Assembly: GCF_020532675.1 (NCBI RefSeq)
Contig: NZ_JAJAVE010000003.1
Location: 248,001 to 312,000, forward strand
Reading direction: 5' to 3'
Origin: Methylobacillus gramineus
Lineage (GTDB): Bacteria > Pseudomonadota > Gammaproteobacteria > Burkholderiales > Methylophilaceae
DNA: 64,000 bases
Under the pieces are notes generated by a model. That model did no database searches. It saw only the letters and a list, made by a program, of their open reading frames with translations, and had not been told where the DNA came from. Below are positions 44,935 to 55,352 of this stretch, in pieces; the stretch's first letter is position 1, and each line of letters opens with the position of its first letter. Position numbers and translations under genes: made by a program.

Positions 44935-45945
44935 ATGCGCAACATGCACTTGCTTATTGCAGTCAGTGTAGCCTTCGCCTTGGGCATCTGCAAGATTGCT
45001 GTTGCGGAAGAACCTGATTTGAATGAAGCCAGCTTTATCGATGGCTTCAAGCTCGGTGGCTATACCAGTGCTGGCATCAATCTACATCCCGGCGGTAAAA
45101 CGGACGCAAAGCTCAATGAGTTAAGCCTGTTTGTGACCTGGGATAATGGTGGTCGCCTGCGTTTCTTTTCTGAAATTGAAATAGAAAAACCACTGACCTG
45201 GCGCAGCGGTGACGGCTTTACCGGCAAAGACTCCTATCTCGATATCGAGCGGTTCTATCTGGATTTCAACCTCTCAGAAAAGCTGAATCTGCGTACGGGA
45301 CGTTTCCTCACGCCAACGGGCCGCTGGAATGTGATGCACGCCGCTCCCCTGGTCTGGACATGGTCGCGCCCGCTGGTCACCAGTCGCATGTTTCCAGAGG
45401 CGGTGAATGGCGTCATGTTTTATGGCGCCGCCCCATTTTCTGACAAAGCCTTCGAATACAAACTGTTTATAGAAGCCATGCAGGAACGTAGTCGTGACCG
45501 CGGAGACAGCATCCCTTACAAGGACACCAAGGGTATGCGTTTCGAGATTACCGGCAAATTCAATTGGGGGTTGTCACTACTCGACACCGTGGAGGACCTG
45601 GATCTGGTCAGCACGCGCTACCGCATGGTAGGCCTGGATTTCATGGTGCAGCACAAAGGGTGGGAGCTAAGTGCCGAGGCTCTGCAACGGTATTATACCA
45701 ATGGCAATGATGGTGGCAGCGGTGCCTACGTACAAGCCGTGGCTCCTTTGGGTAATCAATGGTTTGCCATAGGCCGCCTGGAAAACTTTCAGCGTCCCGC
45801 AGAAGGCTCCAGTGAGCGCTGGGTATTGGGCACTGCCTGGCGTGTGACGCCTTCACAAGTGCTGAAGCTGGAGTACGTGGGTGGGGATCGTGAGCGCGTC
45901 GAGTCTCCCAAGGGTGTCATGGCTTCATTTGCCATTTTGTTTTGA
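44935..45945 (+). CDS. Outer-membrane porin-like beta-barrel protein
   Basis: A 336-aa outer-membrane protein. The signal peptide (about residues 1-24, ending IAVAEE) leads into alternating beta segments typical of a porin of the phosphate-selective O/P kind: KLNELSLFVTWDNGG, LDIERFYLDFNLSEKLNLRTGRF, ending VMASFAILF with terminal Phe. It is shorter than most trimeric porins. The frame is open from 44902, but the ATG at 44935 has a Shine-Dalgarno CCGGAG eight bases earlier and starts the signal peptide, so it is preferred. It is divergent from the sigma54 two-component system and coupled by TGATG to the next gene. Confidence 0.85.
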   Translation: MRNMHLLIAVSVAFALGICKIAVAEEPDLNEASFIDGFKLGGYTSAGINLHPGGKTDAKLNELSLFVTWDNGGRLRFFSEIEIEKPLTWRSGDGFTGKDSYLDIERFYLDFNLSEKLNLRTGRFLTPTGRWNVMHAAPLVWTWSRPLVTSRMFPEAVNGVMFYGAAPFSDKAFEYKLFIEAMQERSRDRGDSIPYKDTKGMRFEITGKFNWGLSLLDTVEDLDLVSTRYRMVGLDFMVQHKGWELSAEALQRYYTNGNDGGSGAYVQAVAPLGNQWFAIGRLENFQRPAEGSSERWVLGTAWRVTPSQVLKLEYVGGDRERVESPKGVMASFAILF

Positions 45946-46415
45946 TGCGCTGCTTGATTACATCACTGTTGTTCCTGATCTGGCTGCTGCCCTTGCATGC
46001 GGGCGCAGAAGGAGAGGTGATTGCCATTATCATCCCCAAGGCGGAAAGTGTGAAGGTAACGAGCAAGCCTGAGCTTGCCCTTATTTTCTGGCGCAAGAAG
46101 CTTTACTGGGCAAGCAGTAAACGCATTCAGCCAGTCAACTTGTCGCCAGATAATGTGTTACGCCAGAAGTTTTCACTCCAGATCCTTGATAGTCCACCGG
46201 AAGATCAGCTGGAGTATTGGAACGCCTTGTACTTTCATGGAACGCCCCCTCCGCATGTAGTCCGGTCACAGGAAGCCATGCTGCGCTATGTGGCAGACAC
46301 GCCAGGTGCCATTGGCTATGTTGATGCGTGCCGGGCAGATTCGCGCGTGAAGGCGGTTGCGTGGCTACTGACCGATGGCAGCGTGAGCCATGTGCAACCC
46401 AGCCTGGGTTGTTGA
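45945..46415 (+). CDS. Small periplasmic PstS-like binding protein
   Basis: A 156-aa protein with a signal peptide (residues 1-22, ending HAGA). The mature part resembles one lobe of phosphate-binding proteins of the PstS type (EVIAIIIPKAESVKVTSKPELALIFW, and TPGAIGYVDACRADSRVKAV), with the GAIGY motif seen near phosphate-site loops. It is about half the length of a full binding protein, so it may act as a ligand-sensing partner for the kinase rather than an ABC transporter subunit; no permease or ATPase genes are nearby. The ATG overlaps the porin stop (TGATG), so they are co-translated. Function unproven. Confidence 0.82.
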   Translation: MRCLITSLLFLIWLLPLHAGAEGEVIAIIIPKAESVKVTSKPELALIFWRKKLYWASSKRIQPVNLSPDNVLRQKFSLQILDSPPEDQLEYWNALYFHGTPPPHVVRSQEAMLRYVADTPGAIGYVDACRADSRVKAVAWLLTDGSVSHVQPSLGC

Positions 46416-46456
46416 CTATAAGCTTGATTCCATCAGGGTTTTAACGTAAATTCAGA

Positions 46457-46563
46457 ACCTAGCTGGGGGTCTGCATTTCCTGATCAAAGATGTTGGTGGT
46501 TGGGAGTGCAGTGAGAGTTACCCTTTGAACCTGACGCGGATCATCCCGCCGTAGGGAAGCTGC
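46457..46563 (+). promoter_or_regulatory. Thiamine pyrophosphate (TPP) riboswitch upstream of thiC
   Basis: The conserved parts of the THI element are present in order: the P1/P2 segment with GGGGG at 46464-46468, the GTGAGAG of P3 side (46511-46517), ACCCTTTGAACCTGA (46520-46534) and the closing GCGGATCATCCCGC followed by CGTAGGGAAG (to 46559). TPP binding should hide the thiC ribosome-binding site or cause early termination. Confidence 0.93.
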
Positions 46564-46646
46564 TGTAGGTTTCATGGGTCTCGCTATTTATCATCCGATA
46601 ATCCCCTATGACACTTCCATCGCTCCCTGCATTTTTGGAGCCCTGA

Positions 46647-48533
<1,887 letters not shown>

Positions 48534-48549
48534 TTGCGGGAGCCCGATA

Positions 48550-48580
48550 AAGAAAAGCAGGCTTGATGCCTGTTTTTCTT
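48550..48580. terminator. Terminator after thiC
   Basis: AAGAAAAGCAGGC and GCCTGTTTTTCTT form a 13-bp stem (one G-T pair) with a TTGAT loop and a T tract, 17 bp after the thiC stop. Confidence 0.85.
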
Positions 48581-48624
48581 ATTTAAAACCATAGAGCTTG
48601 ATCATTCGATTGAAATTGTAAGCA

Positions 48625-48990
48625 TTAACGCTTGGCGGAATGCTGGCGTATCCACTCGGCAAAAGCTTCTTCACTGATTTTCCCTGCCGCGACATTGAGT
48701 ACGGCTAAAGTAGCTTCTGCTTGGGTTGCCGTTAATCGTTTTCCATTCAAAAGTAAAAATAAACCAGTTGCCAATAATGCAGCTCGTTTATTGCCATCGA
48801 CGAAGGGATGGTTCTTTGCCAAGCCTACGCAGTAGGATGCAGCAAGCGCAGCAATGTCAGGTAATTCATTAACAGGACGCGCCAATGCTGAGTCCAACAG
48901 GCCTTCATCACGCAGGCCGGAATCGCCACCATGTTCAGCCAGACTTTCGTCATGCAGCAGCATGCTTTTATCTATCCAGCGCCAAGCCAT
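48625..48990 (-). CDS. doc: Doc-type (death-on-curing, Fic-fold) toxin
   Basis: A 121-aa Fic/Doc-fold toxin. The Doc signature HPFVDGNKRAALLATGLFL is at about residues 66-84 with the conserved His, Asn-Lys-Arg set. Doc proteins phosphorylate elongation factor EF-Tu rather than AMPylate it. The toxin start overlaps the antitoxin stop by one base (position 48990), so the two are co-translated. The antitoxin here is an AbrB-fold protein, not the usual Phd. Confidence 0.93.
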   Translation of the reverse strand: MAWRWIDKSMLLHDESLAEHGGDSGLRDEGLLDSALARPVNELPDIAALAASYCVGLAKNHPFVDGNKRAALLATGLFLLLNGKRLTATQAEATLAVLNVAAGKISEEAFAEWIRQHSAKR

Positions 48991-49214
48991 TATTTAGCCA
49001 GGGCTTTAAAGGTATTTCGATATTCATGCATGAATTCGCGGCCTAACTTTAACTGATCTTCAAAATCGGGGTTGTAAGCGCTGAGTGCAACACCTGTCGG
49101 CGTATCCGTCACAAAAACTTCATCACCCTTTTTCAACTTCATTTTGGCAAGGAATTCTTTAGGCAGAATGACGCCGAGTGAATTACCAATTTGGGTAAGT
49201 TTTAAGGTCGCCAT
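48990..49214 (-). CDS. AbrB/MazE-type antitoxin
   Basis: A 74-aa small swapped-hairpin AbrB/SpoVT protein (MATLKLTQIGNSLGVILPKEFL, followed by KKGDEVFV), a DNA-binding dimer; the C-terminal part (YNPDFEDQLKLGREFMHEYRNTFKALAK region) would bind and neutralise the toxin. It precedes doc in the operon, the usual antitoxin-first order. It should autoregulate the promoter upstream of 49214. Assignment as antitoxin is by context. Confidence 0.9.
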   Translation of the reverse strand: MATLKLTQIGNSLGVILPKEFLAKMKLKKGDEVFVTDTPTGVALSAYNPDFEDQLKLGREFMHEYRNTFKALAK

Positions 49215-49284
49215 CGTTTCTACTCCATGTTAAGTGCAATGTGGTTTGAAAATAGCCACTCTACCAATTGTTGCTAACACTTCA

Positions 49285-49812
49285 TTAATGGTGCTTATTC
49301 TTCTCGGCAATGTGATCCATGATCGCAAATAATAGGCCAGTGACAATAAAGGTGATGTGAATGCCTACCATCCATCCCATTTGTGTGTTGCTGAGGTGTT
49401 CTGAGTCGCTACTGCTTTGGTGGACAAACGCCTTGAGCAGGTCAATGGCAGAGATCGCGACGATAGAGCCTATGAGTTTCAGTTTGAGGCCCGAATAGTC
49501 AACTTTGCCCATCCATTCGGGGCGGTCTTCATTTTCTGCTACATCGATCTTGGAAACAAAGTTCTCATAGCCACTGAAAATGACCATGATCAGCAGGTTG
49601 GCGACCAGGGTGATATCCACCAGGGCAAGCAGGGAAAGTACAACTTCCTGCTCCTGTGCTTCTAGTACATGGCTGGCGATATGCATGAACTCCTGACAGA
49701 ATTTGACCAGCAAGATGACCAGGCCTCCGACCAGGCCCAGGTACATGGGTGCCAAGAGCCAGCGACTGCGAAAGATGGTGAATTCAAGAAGATGCTCGAT
49801 GGCTTTAAACAT
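49285..49812 (-). CDS. UPF0114/YqhA-family membrane protein
   Basis: A 175-aa inner-membrane protein with four hydrophobic segments (about 15-40, 55-80, 105-125 and 140-165) and the family's N-terminal AIEHLLEFTIFRSRWLLAPMYLGLV pattern. The physiological role of the YqhA group is unknown. It ends its frame in a polar HH-containing tail (ENKHH). Stands alone on the minus strand. Confidence 0.9.
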   Translation of the reverse strand: MFKAIEHLLEFTIFRSRWLLAPMYLGLVGGLVILLVKFCQEFMHIASHVLEAQEQEVVLSLLALVDITLVANLLIMVIFSGYENFVSKIDVAENEDRPEWMGKVDYSGLKLKLIGSIVAISAIDLLKAFVHQSSSDSEHLSNTQMGWMVGIHITFIVTGLLFAIMDHIAEKNKHH

Positions 49813-49925
49813 GGAGGCTTGCTGACTAAGGATGAAGGAAGGCCATTATAGGCTTGTCTCAAGTGCATCATGCAGGATGTTGAAGCTGTTCAGACCTGCC
49901 CTGGCTGCTATGTTAAAATCACGCC

Positions 49926-51104
49926 ATGACAACGCTTAAATTGAAACCTGGTTCTACCCCTTCTGCGACTAAAGAAGCAGGCAAGCCACCGGTGCGTCGC
50001 GCTGATCCCTCAAAGCGTTCTCGTACCACCGCACCTACACCAAAAATCCGGCCTCCTGAAGCGGTACTGCCTGAGAAAACGCAATCAAGGCCTGCAGCAG
50101 CATCGCCTACGCGGGAGCGTCAAGCCAGGCCGGATGCGGCCAGAAGAGGTGCGGACGGAGCGACGAGAGAAAGAACGGAAAGAAAGCCAGGGAGTCATCA
50201 GCCATCTCCTGCGCGGTCGCTGCGTGCTCAAAAAGAAGAACAGCCACGCCAGTTTGCTGACCGTGACACCCCCCGCCGAGGTGGCAAGTTCAGGGATGGG
50301 TTTGAGCAAGGGACATTCAATCAGGACAGGAAGACCAATCCCAAGTTTTCACCAGCGCCGGTTTCCAGCCAGCCAGAACAACCGCGTTTGTCCAAGCGCA
50401 TGGCAGAGCTTGGACTATGCTCACGGCGCGAGGCGGATGAGTTTATCGTCAATGGCTGGGTGACTGTGGACGGCAAGGTGGTCGATATATTGGGGACTCG
50501 CGTTTCCCCTGATGTCGAGATCAAGATCAGTAAAGAGGCGCAACAGCATCAGGCTGAAATTGTCACCATTGTGCTGCACAAGCCTGTCGGTTATGTGTCA
50601 GGGCAGGCGGAAGATGGTTACCAGCCAGCTGTGGTGCTGGTGCATCCGGATAATCAGTGGACAGAAGACCCTAGCCAGAAAGTATTCAAGCGTGGGCATT
50701 TGCATGGCCTGGCACCAGCTGGGCGCCTGGATATTGACTCTACCGGCTTGTTGGTACTGACGCAGGATGGTCGTGTGGCCCGTCAACTGATAGGCGAGGA
50801 TTCCAACGTAGAAAAAGAATATCTGGTTCGGGTTGAGGGTGAGTTGAGTGAGGATGGCATGAAGAAACTCAATTTTGGCTTGAGTCTGGATGGCGTTCAA
50901 CTCAAGCCCGCCAAAGTCTCCTGGCAGAATGAGGACCAGTTGCGATTTGTCTTGCGGGAAGGACGCAAGCGCCAGATACGTCGCATGTGTGAACTGGTGG
51001 GGCTGACGGTGGTTGGACTCAAGCGCGTGCGGATAGGTAGCGTCACCTTGGGTAAATTGCCGGTAGGCACCTGGCGTTATTTGCGTCATGGTGAGCGTTT
51101 TTGA
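49926..51104 (+). CDS. RluB/RluF-type rRNA pseudouridine synthase with disordered N-terminal extension
   Basis: A 392-aa enzyme that isomerises a uridine in rRNA. Residues about 1-150 are low-complexity, rich in Arg, Pro, Ala, Ser and charged residues, probably disordered and RNA-binding. The S4 domain lies at about 152-200 ([25 protein letters not shown]), and the catalytic RsuA-family domain at about 210-380 includes [13 protein letters not shown] with the catalytic Asp and the KPVGYVS and [12 protein letters not shown] motifs. RluF is closest in pattern, but the choice of target uridine cannot be made from sequence. Confidence 0.93.
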   Translation: MTTLKLKPGSTPSATKEAGKPPVRRADPSKRSRTTAPTPKIRPPEAVLPEKTQSRPAAASPTRERQARPDAARRGADGATRERTERKPGSHQPSPARSLRAQKEEQPRQFADRDTPRRGGKFRDGFEQGTFNQDRKTNPKFSPAPVSSQPEQPRLSKRMAELGLCSRREADEFIVNGWVTVDGKVVDILGTRVSPDVEIKISKEAQQHQAEIVTIVLHKPVGYVSGQAEDGYQPAVVLVHPDNQWTEDPSQKVFKRGHLHGLAPAGRLDIDSTGLLVLTQDGRVARQLIGEDSNVEKEYLVRVEGELSEDGMKKLNFGLSLDGVQLKPAKVSWQNEDQLRFVLREGRKRQIRRMCELVGLTVVGLKRVRIGSVTLGKLPVGTWRYLRHGERF

Positions 51105-51166
51105 TGTAGCTTGCCTGCAATCAATGCATGCAGGTGAATGATTATTGAATCTGGATAGGAAAAATA

Positions 51167-51562
51167 ATGGGTTTGTTCGATAGTATTGCCGGTTCCATGA
51201 TGGGCAAGCTGGCAGGTGGAAGCAATGCCAACCCCATGCTGCAGGCTGGGCTGGATCTGATCAATCAGTATGGTGGCGCCGAAGGCGTACTCAACAAGCT
51301 CCGTGAAAGCGGTCTTGGTGATGAGGTCAGTTCATGGCTGGGACAAGGCGCCAATCTGCCTATTTCCTTGCAGCAGATATTGCAGGTGTTTGGCCAGGAA
51401 GCGATCAAGTCCATGGCGCACAAATTTGATCTGCCTGCAGATGAGTTTGGCAGCAAGCTTGCGGAGTATCTCCCCAAGGTTATCGACAAGCTAAGCCCGG
51501 ATGGCAAAGTGCCCACCAGTCAGGTGGAACTCATGGCTCGGGCATTCTCTTTGCTTAAATAA
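51167..51562 (+). CDS. YidB-family protein (DUF937)
   Basis: A 131-aa small helical protein matching the YidB/DUF937 group; the GLGDEVSSWLGQGANLPIS segment and the PADEFGSKLAEYLPKVIDKLSPDG segment are the two recognisable blocks. No function is established for the group. Shine-Dalgarno AGGAA precedes the ATG. It lies 62 bp after the pseudouridine synthase on the same strand. Confidence 0.9.
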   Translation: MGLFDSIAGSMMGKLAGGSNANPMLQAGLDLINQYGGAEGVLNKLRESGLGDEVSSWLGQGANLPISLQQILQVFGQEAIKSMAHKFDLPADEFGSKLAEYLPKVIDKLSPDGKVPTSQVELMARAFSLLK

Positions 51563-51705
51563 GCACTGCTGACAATGTAAGCTCGGTGATTTTATTTCAT
51601 ACTGATTTCATTGTGTTCCGGTAGAACACGTTCAGGCAGCAGCGTTTAAGTGGTGCTAGCCACTCAACATCAATTATCAAGAATCTTAAGAAAAGTAACT
51701 AGAAC

Positions 51706-52515
51706 ATGGATTTCATACTGCTACTGAAAGCATTTGTACTTGGCATCATAGAAGGGGCGACTGAATTCCTTCCTATCAGCAGCACGGGTCACCTCATTAT
51801 TATTGGGGACTTGCTCAACTTCAACGATGACAAGGGCAAGGTATTCGAGATCGTGATCCAGCTTGGTGCAATTCTCGCGGTATGCTGGGAATACCGTACG
51901 CGTTTGACAGGCATTGCGACCAGTTTGCATACCTCAGCATCACAACGTTTTATCATCAACCTGTTTATTGCCTTTCTTCCTGCTGCCTTGCTGGGTCTTG
52001 CGCTGCATGGTTTCATCAAGGAGCACCTGTTCTCACCAATCACGGTGGCAGTCGCCTTGATCGTCGGTGGTTTTGTGATCCTGCTGGTGGAAAACCTGTA
52101 TTCGCACGATAAAGCACCCGCTGCGAAAACATCCAGCCTTAATGAGCTTGGCGCTTTGCAAGCGCTCAAGGTCGGTTGTGCGCAGGCGCTTGCCATCATG
52201 CCCGGTGTCTCGCGTTCAGGGGCTACCATTCTGGGCGGCATGATTTTCGGCCTTAACCGCAAAACGGCGACCGAGTTTTCATTTTTTCTGGCGATTCCGG
52301 TGATGATCGCGGCAACGTTCTATGACGTGTATAAGAATCGTGCGTTGTTTGTGGCAGAGGATATTGCCATGTTTGCTGTGGGTTTTATCACGGCGTTTGT
52401 AGCGGCATTGATTGCGATCAAGACCTTGATCCGGTACGTTGCCAACCACGACTTCAAGGGATTTGCCTGGTACCGGATTGTCCTGGGTATTATCGTGCTT
52501 GCTTATTACTGGTAA
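51706..52515 (+). CDS. uppP: Undecaprenyl-diphosphatase
   Basis: A 269-aa inner-membrane phosphatase that recycles the undecaprenyl carrier for peptidoglycan synthesis; overexpression of the family gives bacitracin resistance. About eight helices; the active-site motifs are [16 protein letters not shown] (about 16-31) and [10 protein letters not shown] (about 165-174), both intact. Start at the ATG 51706. It is followed by two tandem hairpins and then asmA. Confidence 0.96.
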   Translation: MDFILLLKAFVLGIIEGATEFLPISSTGHLIIIGDLLNFNDDKGKVFEIVIQLGAILAVCWEYRTRLTGIATSLHTSASQRFIINLFIAFLPAALLGLALHGFIKEHLFSPITVAVALIVGGFVILLVENLYSHDKAPAAKTSSLNELGALQALKVGCAQALAIMPGVSRSGATILGGMIFGLNRKTATEFSFFLAIPVMIAATFYDVYKNRALFVAEDIAMFAVGFITAFVAALIAIKTLIRYVANHDFKGFAWYRIVLGIIVLAYYW

Positions 52516-52522
52516 GGCTTTC

Positions 52523-52603
52523 ATGGTCTATTGCCTGCTGTGTTCCTGTCAGAAGCACAGCAGGCAACAGACCATTTCCGACTGCCTGATACTGGCAGGC
52601 AGT
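52523..52603. repeat. Two tandem hairpins between uppP and the AsmA gene
   Basis: The first has a long stem: ATGGTCT, one mismatch, then TTGCCTGCTGTG (52523-52542) paired with CACAGCAGGCAA and AGACCAT (52556-52575). The second is ACTGCCTG (52581-52588) with CAGGCAGT (52596-52603). Both use the same TGCCTG/CAGGCA core. No strong T run follows, so they are likelier an mRNA-stabilising or terminator-like pair, or a REP-like repeat. Confidence 0.65.
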
Positions 52604-52647
52604 GTTAAACTTTCTCCTTCTTCGCTCCCAACAATCAGGAAGAGTTA

Positions 52648-55344
52648 ATGAATAAACTTCTTAAATACTCCTTGTTTGGCCTCGGTGGTTTTGTGCTGGT
52701 GCTGGTCATTATCGTGGTGGTGTTTGCCGCCACCTTTAATCCCAATGATTACAAACCGATGATCGTCAAGCTGGTGAAGGATAAGAAGCAACGTACGCTG
52801 AATATAGAAGGGGATATCAAGCTCGCCTTCTGGCCCAAGCTGGGTGCAGACCTTGGCAAGATCTCCCTCTCGGAGCACAACAGTGACAAGGAGTTCGCTG
52901 CCGTCAATGGTCTCAAGGTATCTCTGGCACTATTGCCCTTGCTCAAAAAGGACCTGGTGGTGGATACCGTATACGTTGATGGTGCTAGAGCCAATATCGT
53001 GCGGTACAAGGATGGCACTACCAATTTTGATGATTTGCTGAGTCAGGATGAGGAGGAGCCATCCGAGCAGATCAAGTTTGATATTTCAGGCATCAATGTC
53101 AGTAATTCTGCCGTGAGTTTTCGCGATGAGCAGGCCGGTAGCGAATACAGTATCAACAAATTCAACCTGGAAACAGGGCGTGTTGCTCTGGCTACGCCAT
53201 TTGACCTGGCGACAGATTTTCAACTGATTACAAGCCAGCCCAGGGTGAATGCAACGGTTAAACTCAACGGCAATTTCATGGCCGATATTGAAGCCAAGCA
53301 TTTTGCTGCCAGCAAGCTGGATGCGGTGATCAAGGGAGATATTGCCACGATAAATGGCGCTGATATCCGGCTGACCGGGGATGTGGACGCGAGGCCTGAC
53401 AATATGGAGTTGCTGGTTAACAGCTTGAAGCTGGCGTTTTCCGGTAACCTGGATGGTGCAAAGTTAACGGCAGATATCGCTGCTCCCAAACTGGTAGTGC
53501 AGAAAGATACAGTGAGTGGCGAGCAGGCGGAACTGGCATTCAGCCAGGAAAGAGGCATGGATATCCTGAAAGCCAAGCTGATATTAGCGGATATCAAGGG
53601 CTCGCCACGTGAGTTGCAAAGCAGTGGCATCAATGGTGAGGTTTCCATCAAGCAGGCGGAGCGCAGCGTAGAGAGTAAATTTTCTTCACCATTCAAGGGC
53701 AATCTGGAGCAACTGGTGTTTGAGTTGCCCAAGCTGGTCGGCAAGATCGACATCAAGGACAAGGCCTTGCCCAAAGGGGCAGCCCGCGGTGATTTTGTGT
53801 TCAAGCTGTTGGCTGACGTTAAACAGGAAAAAGTGAACAGCGAATTTAGCCTGGATGTTGAAGATACCAAGCTCAAGGGCGATGTGGCGGTGGCCGGTTT
53901 TGCCAAGCCTGATATCAAGTTCAACCTGAATGGGGACAAGCTGGATCTCAATAAGCTATTAGGGAGTAAAACAGCAGCCAAGCCTGTGGACAAGCCAGTG
54001 GCTAAACCTGCAGCCAAGGGCAATGTGTCGGCTACTGACCTGTCTGCGCTGAAGAGTCTGCTATTACAGGGCAACGTCAATATCGGCAGCATCATCTATG
54101 AGCAGTACCGTTTGTCTGGCCTCAAGCTGGGCATCAAGGCAGATGGTGAGCAGCTGAATGTCAGCTCTTTCAATGTCAAGCTGGATGAAACTACCATCAA
54201 GGGCAAGTTTGGCATTAGCCGGTTTGCCAAACCTATCTATCATTTTGATGTTGATATCGACAAGGTGGATGCGGACCGTTACATCACGGATTCAGAAGCC
54301 AAGCCTGCCAAGAAAGAAGAGGCGGCAAAGCCAGCCAATCCCGATGCGCCTATTGATTTAAGTGCCCTGCGCCAGCTTAATGCTAATGGCGAATTGCGCA
54401 TAGGCTGGCTCAAGCTTGCCAACGTGAAAAGCACCAATGTACGTATCAAACTAAAAGCGGACTCGGGGGTGGCCGAATTATCCCCTTTTTCCGCTAATCT
54501 CTATGAGGGCTCCATGAATGGCGCCCTGTTGGTTGACGCGCGTGCGACACCAAGTATTGCCATCAAGCAGGATATGAAAGGTATCGCGGTGGGGCCTTTG
54601 CTGGTGGATGCCATCAATAACGACATGTTAAATGGCAAGGGTAGTCTCAGCCTGGATGTGACTACCAAGGGTGATACGGTGAGCGCGCTCAAGCAGGCGC
54701 TGAATGGCAAGGCTGCCCTCAATTTAAGTAATGGTGCGGTGAAAGGCATTGATATTGCCGGTACCCTGCGTGGAGCCAAGGATAAACTCAATATGCTCAA
54801 GGGCAAGAGCAGTGTTGAGGGGGATAAAAGCAAGCAAACTGACTTTAGCGAGATGGTGGCTAGCTTCAATATCAAGAATGGCGTGGCCCATAATAATGAT
54901 ATGAGTATGAAGGCGCCGTTGTTCCGTATCACGGGTAGCGGTAATGTGGATATTGCCAACGAAAAGCTGGATTACCTGGCCAAACCGACCGTGGTGGCTT
55001 CGCTCAAGGGACAAGGTGGCGCGGATTTGCAGGAGTTGAATGGACTGACTGTACCGGTCAAGCTCAGTGGCACGTTTGCCAAGCCAGCTTATGCGATCGA
55101 TTTTGCAGGATTGGCAACGGCGCTTGCACAAAAAAAGTTGCTTGAGGGGGCTGGCGGTGCCAAGGGCGAGGCAGTGAAAAACTTGCTGGAAGGTAATCGT
55201 GAAGATGCCCTCAAGTCATTGCTCAACAAAAAGAAGCCTGATGAGAAGGCGCAGGATAGCAGTGGTGAGAGCACGGCGCAGCCGCCCGCAGCCACTCCTG
55301 AAGAAAAAGCCAAGAAAAAACTCAATAAGCTGTTGGGTTTGTAA
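52648..55344 (+). CDS. AsmA-family protein
   Basis: An 898-aa envelope protein of the AsmA type. A single N-terminal membrane helix (about 8-30: LFGLGGFVLVLVIIVVVFAATF) is followed by a long periplasmic region of repeated beta structure. The AsmA domain opens with FNPNDYKPMIVKLVKDKKQR and the C-terminal DUF3971/AsmA_2-like block (about 560-820) contains GKGSLSLDVTTKGDT and LAKPTVVASLKG. AsmA proteins are proposed phospholipid transport bridges between the membranes. The C-terminus is Ala/Lys-rich. It is followed 8 bp later by mutY. Confidence 0.92.
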   Translation: MNKLLKYSLFGLGGFVLVLVIIVVVFAATFNPNDYKPMIVKLVKDKKQRTLNIEGDIKLAFWPKLGADLGKISLSEHNSDKEFAAVNGLKVSLALLPLLKKDLVVDTVYVDGARANIVRYKDGTTNFDDLLSQDEEEPSEQIKFDISGINVSNSAVSFRDEQAGSEYSINKFNLETGRVALATPFDLATDFQLITSQPRVNATVKLNGNFMADIEAKHFAASKLDAVIKGDIATINGADIRLTGDVDARPDNMELLVNSLKLAFSGNLDGAKLTADIAAPKLVVQKDTVSGEQAELAFSQERGMDILKAKLILADIKGSPRELQSSGINGEVSIKQAERSVESKFSSPFKGNLEQLVFELPKLVGKIDIKDKALPKGAARGDFVFKLLADVKQEKVNSEFSLDVEDTKLKGDVAVAGFAKPDIKFNLNGDKLDLNKLLGSKTAAKPVDKPVAKPAAKGNVSATDLSALKSLLLQGNVNIGSIIYEQYRLSGLKLGIKADGEQLNVSSFNVKLDETTIKGKFGISRFAKPIYHFDVDIDKVDADRYITDSEAKPAKKEEAAKPANPDAPIDLSALRQLNANGELRIGWLKLANVKSTNVRIKLKADSGVAELSPFSANLYEGSMNGALLVDARATPSIAIKQDMKGIAVGPLLVDAINNDMLNGKGSLSLDVTTKGDTVSALKQALNGKAALNLSNGAVKGIDIAGTLRGAKDKLNMLKGKSSVEGDKSKQTDFSEMVASFNIKNGVAHNNDMSMKAPLFRITGSGNVDIANEKLDYLAKPTVVASLKGQGGADLQELNGLTVPVKLSGTFAKPAYAIDFAGLATALAQKKLLEGAGGAKGEAVKNLLEGNREDALKSLLNKKKPDEKAQDSSGESTAQPPAATPEEKAKKKLNKLLGL

Positions 55345-55352
55345 GCATTCAC

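Noticed and set aside
53220-54095. 291-codon open frame opposite the AsmA gene
   Set aside because: Leu/Ser-rich shadow with no domain and no ribosome-binding site.
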